DNA of 10,441 bases from Euperipatoides rowelli (Eukaryota > Onychophora > Udeonychophora > Euonychophora > Peripatopsidae). A program made the translations under genes and the position numbers. Below, in pieces: positions 1-6,753 of this stretch. The DNA lies in assembly GCA_003024985.2 (NCBI GenBank), contig PXIH01S0058293.1. One strand, written 5' to 3'. Numbering within the stretch: position 1 is the first letter of the stretch; every line of letters begins with the position of its first letter. Below the pieces are notes generated by a model. The model did not search any database. It was given only the letters and a program-made list of their open reading frames with translations, and was not told the DNA's origin.

Positions 1-34
1 AAAAAAGGTGCAGGAACTCAGAAAAAAGGTGCAG
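1..34. repeat. Two copies of a 13-base direct repeat, period 21, at the window edge
   Basis: The motif AAAAAAGGTGCAG occurs at 1-13 and again at 22-34. The 21-base period suggests the end of a longer tandem repeat cut by the window start. Only two copies are visible, so chance or a local duplication is also possible. Confidence 0.35.
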
Positions 35-292
35 TAAAGTGTATATATAATTTAGATGAATTTCTATTTTGAATTAATATTTCATTGTAGTGTATTCTTA
101 TAAATTTTATCAGTGCTTTTTTTTTAATTGATTTACATTTAGTTTAACCTAAAAATATTTGTTTAATTCATCAAATTGGAATATTTTATCTCGCTCTTAT
201 CATTCATTTGTGGGGAAATAGGAGGGGGGTGCTCTTGTTCGGCTCCATGCTAGTAAACCTTAGATTAACCACAATGATTGCAAAACTGACCA

Positions 293-479
293 GGCGCTCT
301 TGTTTGCTAGAATTAGAATTTCTTAAAAAGATTGTTTTTTAAAATGGCACCCTTGCTTGGACATGCTTCCCAAAACTTTAGGAATTTATCTTGAAAATGC
401 CATTATGGCTGGTATACACTAAAACATGACGTCACACATCAATAAAGGTTGGCTGATATATGTGCCAAGTAAGAGCGCC
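293..479. repeat. Spaced inverted repeat, possible MITE-like element
   Basis: GGCGCTCTT at 293-301 has its exact reverse complement at 471-479, enclosing about 170 AT-rich bases. The bases next to each arm are only partly complementary, and I cannot find a convincing target-site duplication. A small DNA-transposon derivative is possible, but 9-base arms could also arise by chance. Confidence 0.2.
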
Positions 480-772
480 GTCTAAAACGGAGAGAAAAAA
501 ATTATGGGGAATAGTAATAATTTACTGTAATATAGGTAAATATTCTTCAATATTAAGTAAAGGCTTTAAAATGTTTAAAATAAATTAGCCTAACATTGTT
601 TCTTTTAGAATTGATCCTAACATTGTTGTAAGATGCACAAATTTATGCACATATCATAATGAATAAAATAAAATACATTAAATTTCACATGAATTTAGAT
701 GATTTTTTTTAAAAAAATATTGCAATGGCAACAGAGACCTCTTAAACTTGGAAAAAAAGATTATAATTGTCC

Positions 773-825
773 TTGGCACCAGGTAAGATTTTTGGTGCCA
801 AACAAAATCTAAATTTTGGCACCAA
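773..825. repeat. Triplet of alternating inverted motifs (TTGGCACCA / TGGTGCCAA)
   Basis: TTGGCACCA at 773-781 and 816-824 flank its reverse complement TGGTGCCAA at 793-801. The second pair extends to 10 bases (792-801 with 816-825). The middle copy can pair with either neighbour, giving two mutually exclusive hairpins. The cluster ends about 40 bases before the first recognisable gypsy codons, so it may mark the junction where the gypsy fragment was truncated, or be part of another repeat family. Confidence 0.5.
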
Positions 826-863
826 GGTGAAATTGCTTGGACACCCCTATATAATAATACACT

Positions 864-1250
864 GTGCCACAGTCAAGGAGCACCTTGAATGAAGTGTTTG
901 AGGCCCTGAAAAACATCAATATGGCCATCAAACCTTCAAATTACGGACTCTTTCAGCCTTCAATAAAATTCTTAGGCCACACTGTGAATGAAAATGGGTG
1001 CCTCCCCTTGAAAATATGTGAAAGCCGTATTAAACATACCACGGCCTACTACCACTCGTGGCGTGCACAGTTTCCTCGGTAGTGTGAATTTTTATCATAA
1101 ATTCATAGAAAAATTTGCTGAAAGTGCTGCCCCATTATATAGTTTATTAAAAAGAAAGAATTTGAAAATAGAATTGAATGATGAAGCCGAGGGTGCGTTC
1201 TTAAATCTCAAACAATGCCTAGCCTCTGCTCCTCTTTTAGCTTTCCCAAT
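864..1250 (+). pseudogene. pol: Gypsy pol remnant: C-terminal reverse transcriptase and connection region
   Basis: Frame 3 (864 to about 1010) carries LNEVFEALKNINM followed by FLGHTVNENG, the well-known RT stretch in which a helix is followed by FLGH. A small insertion near 1012-1016 then shifts to frame 1. That frame gives IPRPTTTRGVHSFLGSVNFY and ends near APLLAFP, the usual thumb/connection block of Ty3/Gypsy RT. The catalytic palm with its YxDD motif would lie upstream and is missing. The first visible codons abut unrelated sequence, so this is a truncation, not a real start codon. The identity of the domain is clear; the copy is dead. Confidence 0.85.
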
Positions 1251-1253
1251 TTT

Positions 1254-1617
1254 TCTAAATCTTTTATTATAAAATCTGATGAATTTTTAATTTCTATAGC
1301 TGGCATGTGGAACAGGAGAATGAGGGGGACCTCCAACCCGTGGCATATTGTAGCAGAAAATTAAATAAGGCTGAAATGAATTGCAATTGAATGGGAAGCT
1401 CTAGCCATCGTCTTTTCTGTACAATTTCGTCATATTACCTGTGGTAATAAAATACTGTTAAAAACCGACCACAAACCCCTCTCTTACCTTTTTGAGCTTA
1501 AAGAATGTAACGCTAGAATTGCCAGATGGTTTAATTAGCCTACAAGACGACATTGAGGTTGAATACATCCCGGGTAAACTCAATAACATGGCCGATATGC
1601 TATCGCGCTGTCATGAA
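1254..1617 (+). pseudogene. pol: Gypsy pol remnant: RNase H and RNase H/integrase linker
   Basis: The segment begins in frame 3 (SKSFIIKSDEF, from 1254), passes to frame 2 around 1310 (LQPVAYCSRKLNKAEMN), and returns to frame 3 from 1383, where ALAIVF and the TDHKPL motif (1464-1481) are seen. It then shifts to frame 1 by about 1530, giving the linker YIPGKLNNMADMLSR (from 1564), typical of the boundary between RNase H and integrase. TDHKPL contains a conserved acidic residue of the RNase H fold. At least three frameshifts and several stops make the domain non-functional. The early acidic residue in the IKSDEF block is present, but the following block is badly degraded. Confidence 0.85.
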
Positions 1618-2230
1618 AGCGAGCCCGCACAGGTGAATGTTGTAGCCTCAATCAATGATCCTTTATCGACAGAATTAATTTTTGAGGCTCAGCAAGAGGA
1701 TGATTTATGTGTAAAATTTTTTAATGAAATTGGAGAGGGAAAATATAATGAAAAAGAATATATTCTGGATGAACAACAAATTATTTTAAAGAATGTGCAT
1801 TTAGGTGGCAGAAGATGGATGGCATATCATTTTTTAGTACCTGATAAATTAAGGGAAATTGTAACTTATCATTATCATGACACTCTTATGGGGAACATTT
1901 CTCACATGTTAAAACCTTAGAAAAAGTCCAAAGGAGCTTTACATGGGCCACCATGTTTTCTGATATCCGCAATTACATTAGGAGCTGCGAGAAATGCCAG
2001 TGCCGGAATACAGTTCGGACTAAAGCTCCCCTCCAAGCAGTGGTGCCACATAGAGCCTGCATGGAGAAACTGCGTTTAGACTTATTGGGACCGTTTGGGT
2101 ATAATACTAGGCGGAATAGATATATGGTACTGTGGACAGACCATTTTTCCAGAATGTCCTTTGGCAGTCCCATTCCCAACCAGGAAGCCACCATCATAGC
2201 CAAAGACTCACATTTCCATTCAGCCAATCG
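1618..2230 (+). pseudogene. pol: Gypsy pol remnant: integrase zinc finger and start of catalytic core
   Basis: Frame 1 to 1920 ends with a His-rich block (YHYHDTLMG) representing the HH half of the integrase HHCC zinc finger. A one-base shift in the A-run near 1911-1914 moves the reading to frame 3. There LEKVQRSFTW leads to CEKCQ, with cysteine codons at 1986-1988 and 1995-1997 supplying the CC half. The core follows: LRLDLLGPFG has the likely first catalytic Asp (codon 2079-2081), and TDHFSRM and PIPNQEATIIAK match the conserved strand after it. The segment carrying the second Asp and the Glu of the DDE triad is not found, so the core is internally deleted or scrambled after about 2200. Confidence 0.85.
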
Positions 2231-2530
2231 CTACTTTGCCTTAATATTATGGATTAAACGGCAAAGAAATAGATATTGAGGCATCCACTAAAACCTGGAA
2301 CCTAAGATTTAATAACAAACCTTGGGAATGGTGTATTTACTGAAAATAGTTATTATAATAAGAATAAAGTTATAACAGAATTAAATTCTGAAAATGTAAC
2401 TGTTACTCCAGCACCGTACTTGGCAGGCTCTACTAACAATAAAAACGAGAGTGTATAATCTACGCTCTAAATCAAATTTTTATGCGGGCCAAAATGAATC
2501 TCCTGAATTTATGAAACTGCTCATCTCCCA
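2231..2530 (+). pseudogene. Possible gypsy pol C-terminal tail
   Basis: No known domain is identified with certainty. A readable frame-1 stretch near 2250-2335 (GLNGKEIDIEASTKTWNLRF) is followed by an AT-rich section. A further short frame from about 2400 contains PAPYLAGSTNN and then VYNLRSKSNFY (from 2451). The YNLRS motif is common near the C-terminus of gypsy pol polyproteins after the integrase chromatin-facing region. This is therefore interpreted as the end of pol, reached after loss of most of the integrase core. Stop codons interrupt it and no envelope-like protein could be recognised downstream. Confidence 0.45.
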
Positions 2531-2870
2531 CTTGTTGATATTGTACAACCAGAATCAAACCACCTATATTTCTTAAGGGAAAGACAGGTTAGGGATTACT
2601 GTGCATAAGGTATGGTGATAAAAATTTTATTATTGCGAAAGTTTTAGTTTTGGCTGTGCAGCAACTCTCTTGAGTTTTTTTTTTTATATGAAAGGCGATA
2701 ATTCCCCGGGTGATGTGCGGTTCGTTTTCGCAGGGTCGGAGTCTCCAATGGAGCATGCAGTCCATGTTCAAGTATCACATGTTATTGAATGGGTAAATTT
2801 TTATCTAATTAATTACATGTCGATAGGAGGACACAGGCATGCATGTTTAGAATTGAGGGTTCAGTATTGT

Positions 2871-2884
2871 GGGAGGGTGAGGGG
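2871..2884 (+). promoter_or_regulatory. Candidate polypurine tract of the gypsy remnant
   Basis: GGGAGGGTGAGGGG is purine except for one T at 2878. It lies about 340 bases after the last pol-like codons and is followed by CAGTCATTCATG. LTRs of some gypsy-group elements start with AG rather than TG, so an LTR beginning near 2886 is plausible. No second copy of the putative LTR is visible in the window, so this cannot be confirmed here. Confidence 0.3.
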
Positions 2885-3063
2885 CAGTCATTCATGAAAT
2901 TCATCATTATTTCATATAAAAGGTATATTTGTAATTATAAGGCAATTAGCACCATATTACCATGGGCTCGGTGACTGCCACAAATTTAGCAATGCTACAG
3001 TCAATTTTTAACTTAAGCTGAAAACATTTCAAAATAAACAAATGAAACAGAAAATTAAAAGTA

Positions 3064-3068
3064 GTGAT
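3064..3068. repeat. Left 5-bp target-site duplication (GTGAT) of the copia element
   Basis: GTGAT immediately precedes the TGTTG start of the 5' LTR and is repeated exactly after the end of the 3' LTR at 9688-9692. Five bases is the usual duplication length for Ty1/Copia integrases. The match fixes both outer boundaries of the element. Confidence 0.9.
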
Positions 3069-3875
3069 TGTTGAAAAATGACAATTATTTAATTACCCAT
3101 TATTTATTTTCTCATATTAGTCTATTTCTTTATTTTTTACATTAATGCCCATGTCCAAAGTGGATAACAAGGTAATCTTTTTTGATCATATTATTTTTAT
3201 AATAATATTTCCTATGACTAAAGTATACCTTAGGTAATTTCTATCCGTTGTATAAATTTACTTTTGTTTAATTAAAACTTACGTGTAAATTACTAGTCAT
3301 ATTTAGACCTAGACAAACAAACTTATCCCGGTCTATTTCACAATGTAACAACCATGTTAGTAATATTGATATTTACAGTTATTTGTTTTCAATTTCTTGT
3401 TTATCTCCACATATTTTCCTTAGTCTTAATGTATCTGAAAAATGATCTATTTTTCATATTAATATGTTTTGCTGCCCTAAGTGAATGCCATCTTACCTTT
3501 ATATTATGACACTTTGCCATGTATACATAGTGCCCATGACCGAAACCGGCATAAAGGAGTTGCCACAACATTCGATACTGTGTTGATCTTAGCCTTGATT
3601 TTAATTTTTCAAATTTATTTATTTTGTCAGCCAAAAGTTATTGAGTTATTACTTTGATATTATTGCCCACTCAGGGATTATAACCCTAAATCACTTAAAT
3701 AATAATATCCAGCTACTTTGTATTTAATCATCTCGCTACCACATTCGTTTCTTCTCAGCGTGATAGTGTTGTTTTCTTGTACATTCTTCTTGTTACAAGT
3801 TTTTTCAAGTCATCATGTAGCTGCTATAAGCCGCCATAACACTTTTTGATTAAACAAGTATGTAATCGAATGAAT

Positions 3876-3897
3876 ATAATCTTTTATGAAAGATTAT
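3876..3897. repeat. Small hairpin conserved in both LTRs (5' copy)
   Basis: ATAATCTTT and AAAGATTAT (3876-3884 and 3889-3897) form a 9-bp stem with a 4-base loop. The same stem and loop are intact in the 3' LTR at 8513-8534, although nearby positions differ. Such structure might matter for RNA processing, but 9-bp AT-rich stems are common in such sequence. Confidence 0.5.
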
Positions 3898-4550
3898 AAG
3901 AGGTAAAACAAATGTATAATACTGTTAATTATTTGTTTTGATAACTTCTGAAGGATTTATATGGTCATCTCTGTGAAAGTAGAATGAATTCATTTCTATT
4001 GATTCGTATTCTATTAACATAAGCACATTTCAAGAACTGTAATAGTCAAACACGTTTTAGCAAGGTATTCACCTTAGTTATATTATTATTCGTTTTCACT
4101 GGGGCTTGCATTTAAAAGCCATTGAGTATTATCATCGCTTTTATCGATACTGTAAAGCGCTGGAATTGTGAAATCTACTTATATCTAATGGTAATCAAGT
4201 CTAATCACGTTAGAATCATTCGACCCTGAGAATTTAGTATTAAAAGACATACTGTGTATTATTCAATTAGGCTGAGAGCTCTGAACCATATTATCTCCTG
4301 TTGATATATTAAATGTACATAATCATTTATGTTCGAAATAAATATATTTTATTTTAATGTAACACGAATTCAGTATACAGTACTGAACTAATACTATTAT
4401 CTTTTTAAATAGTGTACAAAATGAAGAACGATATATAATTCTACTACTACTGTATTTAAATGTTGGCACATATTTCAAGACAACATTAGCTATTATTAAT
4501 GGTGATTTAGGTATTATGGATACATTACCCAAATAACTTAGTAGTCAAAT

Positions 4551-4619
4551 ATACATATATTGATATTATATTATCAATATATGTATAATATATTGATAAT
4601 ATAATATCAATATATGTAT
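4551..4619. repeat. Perfect 32-bp-arm hairpin (inverted repeat) unique to the 5' LTR
   Basis: Bases 4551-4582 are exactly reverse-complementary to 4588-4619, with a 5-base spacer (GTATA). Each arm is itself nearly palindromic: 4550-4565 also pairs with 4572-4587. In the 3' LTR the corresponding place has only the first 16 bases (ATACATATATTGATAT) and then continues with AACATG, so about 58 bases are extra here. The extra bases consist of inverted copies of the adjacent sequence, which suggests a fold-back or template-switch event rather than insertion of foreign DNA. Confidence 0.85.
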
Positions 4620-5125
4620 TATATAACACGTGAGTCAAACATCATCCATGAGAAGGCATTGACTCGGCAGGCAAATCATATTCCACATTATAAGTGTGCA
4701 TAAAATATACATTTTTCTTTTTTATATTGCTGCAAATATGTTGCCCCATTATTGAAAGCATAATTAAATACGACCACAGTACATTCTTCGCATTGGCCCA
4801 TAAAAAACATCTAGTCTTGTTCCTAGTTTATTGATCTTTTTCAAATCTTTGTATACTATACAAATACAACTACTCATTTCATTTGTATAAGAATAAACAC
4901 CAACTAACAGTGTGCATATTATTGATCTGCGAAATAATAAATTTGTTTATACTTTTGTATACCGTATTACGGTCCAACACAGTGTTTTCTTTTTAAATCA
5001 TACATTTCAATCAGGTATATCACAATCTGTGTCATTATCTTGTGATCATTTCATCAGTATTGTACAAAATCAGTTCTGTCATTAAGTAAAGTGACATAAT
5101 TTTGCATCAGACAGTAGCCACATTT

Positions 5126-5133
5126 TATATAAA
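5126..5133 (+). promoter_or_regulatory. Candidate TATA box in the 5' LTR
   Basis: TATATAAA lies about 100 bases before the LTR end in an otherwise pyrimidine-rich stretch, and the same octamer is kept in the 3' LTR (9579-9586). A start about 30 bases downstream would leave a short R-U5 of about 75 bases. I see no AATAAA between this site and the LTR end, so the poly(A) signal is unplaced. The AT-rich LTR contains other TATA-like words, so this is tentative. Confidence 0.35.
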
Positions 5134-5234
5134 CCTATACCTACCACATTACCCTTCTGTTCTCTTGTTTGTTCATGCTTTCCTGTCCTTATTTGGCCCA
5201 GTTAATATCATTCACCCCTGGCCAATAACCAACA

Positions 5235-5248
5235 GGTTATGGGCCCAG
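5235..5248 (+). promoter_or_regulatory. Primer binding site complementary to initiator tRNA-Met anticodon arm
   Basis: GGTTATGGGCCCAG begins on the first base after the LTR. Its reverse complement, CTGGGCCCATAACC, is the conserved anticodon stem-loop of eukaryotic initiator tRNA-Met, including the CAT anticodon. This matches the unusual priming known for Drosophila copia, in which an internally cleaved half-tRNA primes minus-strand synthesis. A normal PBS would pair with the tRNA 3' end, which is not the case here. The site is intact in this old copy. Confidence 0.9.
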
Positions 5249-5316
5249 GTGAGCTACCAACCACGGACACAGCAGAACAGCCCCCAACCCAAAGCTACCC
5301 GCATAACAATACAGAC
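5249..5316 (+). other. Leader between primer binding site and gag
   Basis: These 68 bases separate the primer binding site from the first likely gag ATG. The sequence is A/C-rich with few T residues, unlike the LTR. It probably corresponds to the 5' untranslated leader of the genomic RNA. No further motif is evident. Confidence 0.5.
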
Positions 5317-5933
5317 ATGACCAAATATGAAGACAACAAATGATTCGGTATGACCAAACTGGGAGAGGAGAACTACCACATTTGGAAGCAGAGGACAGAG
5401 CTATGGTTGAGAAGAGAGAATCTGTGGGAGCACATAGAGAAACCGCCACCAGCCACACTAACAGACACTTGGCTAAGTAAAGACAGTCAGGCTAAGGCCA
5501 CTATCGGACTCCTAGTAGAAGACAAGTTCCTGATAGACATAAACACAGGCTCAAGGCAATACACCAACAATCCAGCTTGGGATCCCGACTGACACTACCG
5601 AAAAATATTCTCAGCTCGATATACGCCAAACACCAACATAGTGGACCACATCACCACCATACTCGACGCAACAGGTAAATTGGAGGACTCAGGAAACAAA
5701 ATTCTTGATGAAGTCCTGTGTGGTGCCCTATTAGGCAGTTTACCAAAGGACTACGACGTTCTCATAACCACTATTGAAGGAAGGGATACCAAAAGTATAA
5801 CGGTAGACTATGTGAGAGAAAAAATCATTGAAGAAGCAAGAAAGAAAGCTGTTAATGGTTCAACAGTGGACATGACACTAAAGTCATGCCTACTCAGTCC
5901 ACATGAGGAACTTGGAACACTAAGAAACCCCTG
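5317..5933 (+). pseudogene. gag: Copia gag remnant (capsid-like region)
   Basis: Gag would form the virus-like particle that packages the element RNA. I place its start at ATG 5317, the first ATG after the primer site and in the same frame (frame 1) as the rest. Eight codons later there is a TGA (5341-5343), then FGMTKLGEENYHIWKQ, the N-terminal copia gag motif in which an Asn/Tyr pair precedes a Trp-Lys. A second TGA lies at 5590-5592. The frame then continues with VDHITTILDATGKLED and ALLGSLPKDYDVLITTIEG, the LL-x-SLP-x-x-Y-D block of the UBN2/copia gag family. The middle, between about residues 80 and 105, looks shorter than in related gag proteins. The frame ends with TGA at 5932, before the zinc knuckle, which lies in another frame. 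Two nonsense codons and a frameshift make this a pseudogene. Confidence 0.85.
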
Positions 5934-5990
5934 ACTTACTATTACTGCCACAAAGTCAGGCATATCGATGAGACTGTCGACTCTTGTCCA
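5934..5990 (+). pseudogene. Degenerate gag zinc knuckle (nucleocapsid)
   Basis: In frame 3, the codons from 5934 give TYYYCHKVRHIDETVDSC. Copia gag proteins normally carry a CCHC knuckle (C-x2-C-x4-H-x4-C) that binds the element RNA. Here the second Cys (5946-5948), the His and the last Cys (5985-5987) are present. The first Cys position is Tyr, the Gly before His is Arg, and the His-Cys spacing is seven residues instead of four. The motif is recognisable but should not bind zinc normally. It is displaced by one frame from the capsid region. Confidence 0.6.
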
Positions 5991-6173
5991 ACCACAACGC
6001 CCACAGAGAACACCAGCCACGAGATCACAGACACACCATCCCCTTGTAAAACCACTGCTAGATCTTCCACCACCCGAACTCCAGGATTTAACTTCAACCA
6101 TTCCTCAGAACACGATTCAGGACACACACACCGAGCTATAAGTTGCAGCCGAACCTCATTACAACGACCCAAT

Positions 6174-6452
6174 GTCCGATGGATCATAGACTCAGAAGCA
6201 GGCGACCACATGTGCAAAGACAAGAGATATCTATACAACGTCCAAAGTATGTGACATACCATCACAGTCTCCACAGCCAGCGGAGACGAGTATCTAGCAA
6301 GGAAGAGAGGCAGCTACAGTATATGATGACTTTACCAGACTTCTGTGGAACATTGAAGCAGGTAGAGCTTGCTGATGTGTTGTTAGTGGAGACACTCATA
6401 GATGACCTCATATCAGTCTCGATGCTGACAAATCAGGGATACAGTCACTTTT
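6174..6452 (+). pseudogene. Copia aspartic protease remnant
   Basis: Frame 3 from 6174 reads VRWIIDSEAGDHMC, corresponding to the W-x-x-DSGA-x-x-H active-site motif of copia proteases. The catalytic Asp is kept (codon 6189-6191), but the Gly of the DSG triad is Glu. Stops follow at 6258 and 6324. The later part continues in frame 2, where LISVSMLTNQGYS (to about 6450) matches the familiar end of the copia protease domain (LISV-x-x-L-x-x-x-G). The protease would cut the gag-pol polyprotein. Between the zinc knuckle and 6174 the sequence is a low-identity linker with many Pro and Thr codons. Confidence 0.8.
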
Positions 6453-6753
6453 GAACAAGGTGTATGCTGGATTGATAACAATGGAGAAAAAAATGCAACT
6501 AGGATCCCTACATCAAAATCTATACACCCTATCACTATCAGACAATAGAGCACTAATCACGGGACGAGGGATGAGCTGCAAACACACCTGGCACCATAAA
6601 CTGGGACATCGTAACTCCAATGATATCACAAGGATGCTAAAGGAATCAATGGTGGAAGGTTTGATTATATCACCAAGCAGGCAAGAAGGAATATGCTTAC
6701 ATTGTGTGGTATTCAAAAAAAAACACACCATTTCAACAACAGATAGCATCTAA
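6451..6753 (+). pseudogene. Copia integrase N-terminal HHCC zinc finger (pre-integrase region)
   Basis: Frame 1 gives a 100-residue open segment. LHQNLYTLSL is followed by the GAG-pre-integrase motif WHHKLGH (Trp codon 6589-6591, last His 6607-6609) and then CLHC (Cys codons 6694-6696 and 6703-6705). Together these make up the HHCC zinc finger of retroviral-type integrases, which helps multimerisation and LTR binding. All four zinc ligands are present. The next domain continues in frame 2, overlapping from 6704, so a one-base shift near the A-run at 6715-6723 separates them. Confidence 0.85.

Larger units (their letters stand above)
1..863. other. Non-coding AT-rich flank upstream of the gypsy remnant
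   Basis: I see no coding region in this stretch. It is AT-rich, with several A or T runs and stop codons in all frames. It contains a short direct repeat at the window edge, a spaced inverted repeat (293-301 and 471-479), an 11-base direct repeat (TTGCTTGGACA at 353-363 and 833-843) and a cluster of three 9-10 base inverted motifs immediately before the gypsy remnant begins. It could hold unrecognised MITE-like debris, or belong to an unrecognised part of the element that the gypsy fragment came from. Confidence 0.6.
864..2530 (+). mobile_element. Decayed, 5'-truncated Ty3/Gypsy retrotransposon remnant
   Basis: Conceptual translation shows, in order, the C-terminal part of a gypsy-type reverse transcriptase, RNase H, the integrase HHCC zinc finger, the start of the integrase core and a proline/asparagine-rich tail. 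This RT-RNaseH-IN order is typical of Ty3/Gypsy pol. The frame changes at least six times through small indels, and there are in-frame stops, so no functional product is expected. Gag, protease and the RT palm with its YxDD motif are absent upstream; sequence before 864 does not look like pol. No LTR pair was identified. The fragment is probably a truncated ancient insertion on the + strand, with the younger copia element inserted downstream. Confidence 0.85.
2531..3068. other. Non-coding stretch between gypsy remnant and copia element
   Basis: A 75-codon open frame lies at 2670-2897, but it matches nothing I recognise and begins within a T-run, so I do not call it a gene. The stretch contains a G-rich purine tract (2871-2884) and then AT-rich sequence up to the copia target site. 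If the purine tract is the gypsy polypurine tract, the bases from about 2886 onward would be the beginning of its 3' LTR, interrupted by the copia insertion and resuming at 9693. Confidence 0.4.
3069..5234 (+). repeat. 5' LTR of the copia element (2166 bp)
   Basis: It begins TGTTG and ends CAACA, a perfect 5-base terminal inverted repeat. The sequence aligns along its whole length with 7714-9687. In about 370 bases compared by eye (3232-3600) I count roughly 20 substitutions, so near 5-6% divergence. It is 192 bases longer than the 3' LTR because of several blocks: a 58-base hairpin-forming piece (4567-4624), about 106 bases at 4663-4768, about 25 bases near 3955-3985, about 18 bases near 4960-4980 and about 27 bases near 5030-5057. 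No long open frame is shared between the two LTRs, so no LTR-encoded protein is supported. It would drive transcription of the element. Confidence 0.93.

Noticed and set aside
427-434. TGACGTCA, a full CRE/ATF-type palindrome
   Set aside because: It is a single 8-base site without a nearby gene or promoter context and is readily explained by chance.
2670-2897. 75-codon + strand open frame after the gypsy remnant
   Set aside because: It has no recognisable motif, overlaps the candidate polypurine tract and starts in a T-run. It is more likely a chance frame in transposon-derived sequence.
4323-4532. Minus-strand 69-codon open frame in the 5' LTR
   Set aside because: The equivalent part of the 3' LTR has a different open frame on the other strand and a 50-base length change, so no coding constraint is apparent.
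4541-4640. CRISPR-like or tandem repeat array
   Set aside because: The repetition is one inverted pair and its internal near-palindromes; there are no regular spacers, and the site is inside a retrotransposon LTR.
5237-6274. Minus-strand open frames opposite copia gag and protease
   Set aside because: They are antisense shadows of recognisable gag and protease codons on the + strand, with no motifs of their own.
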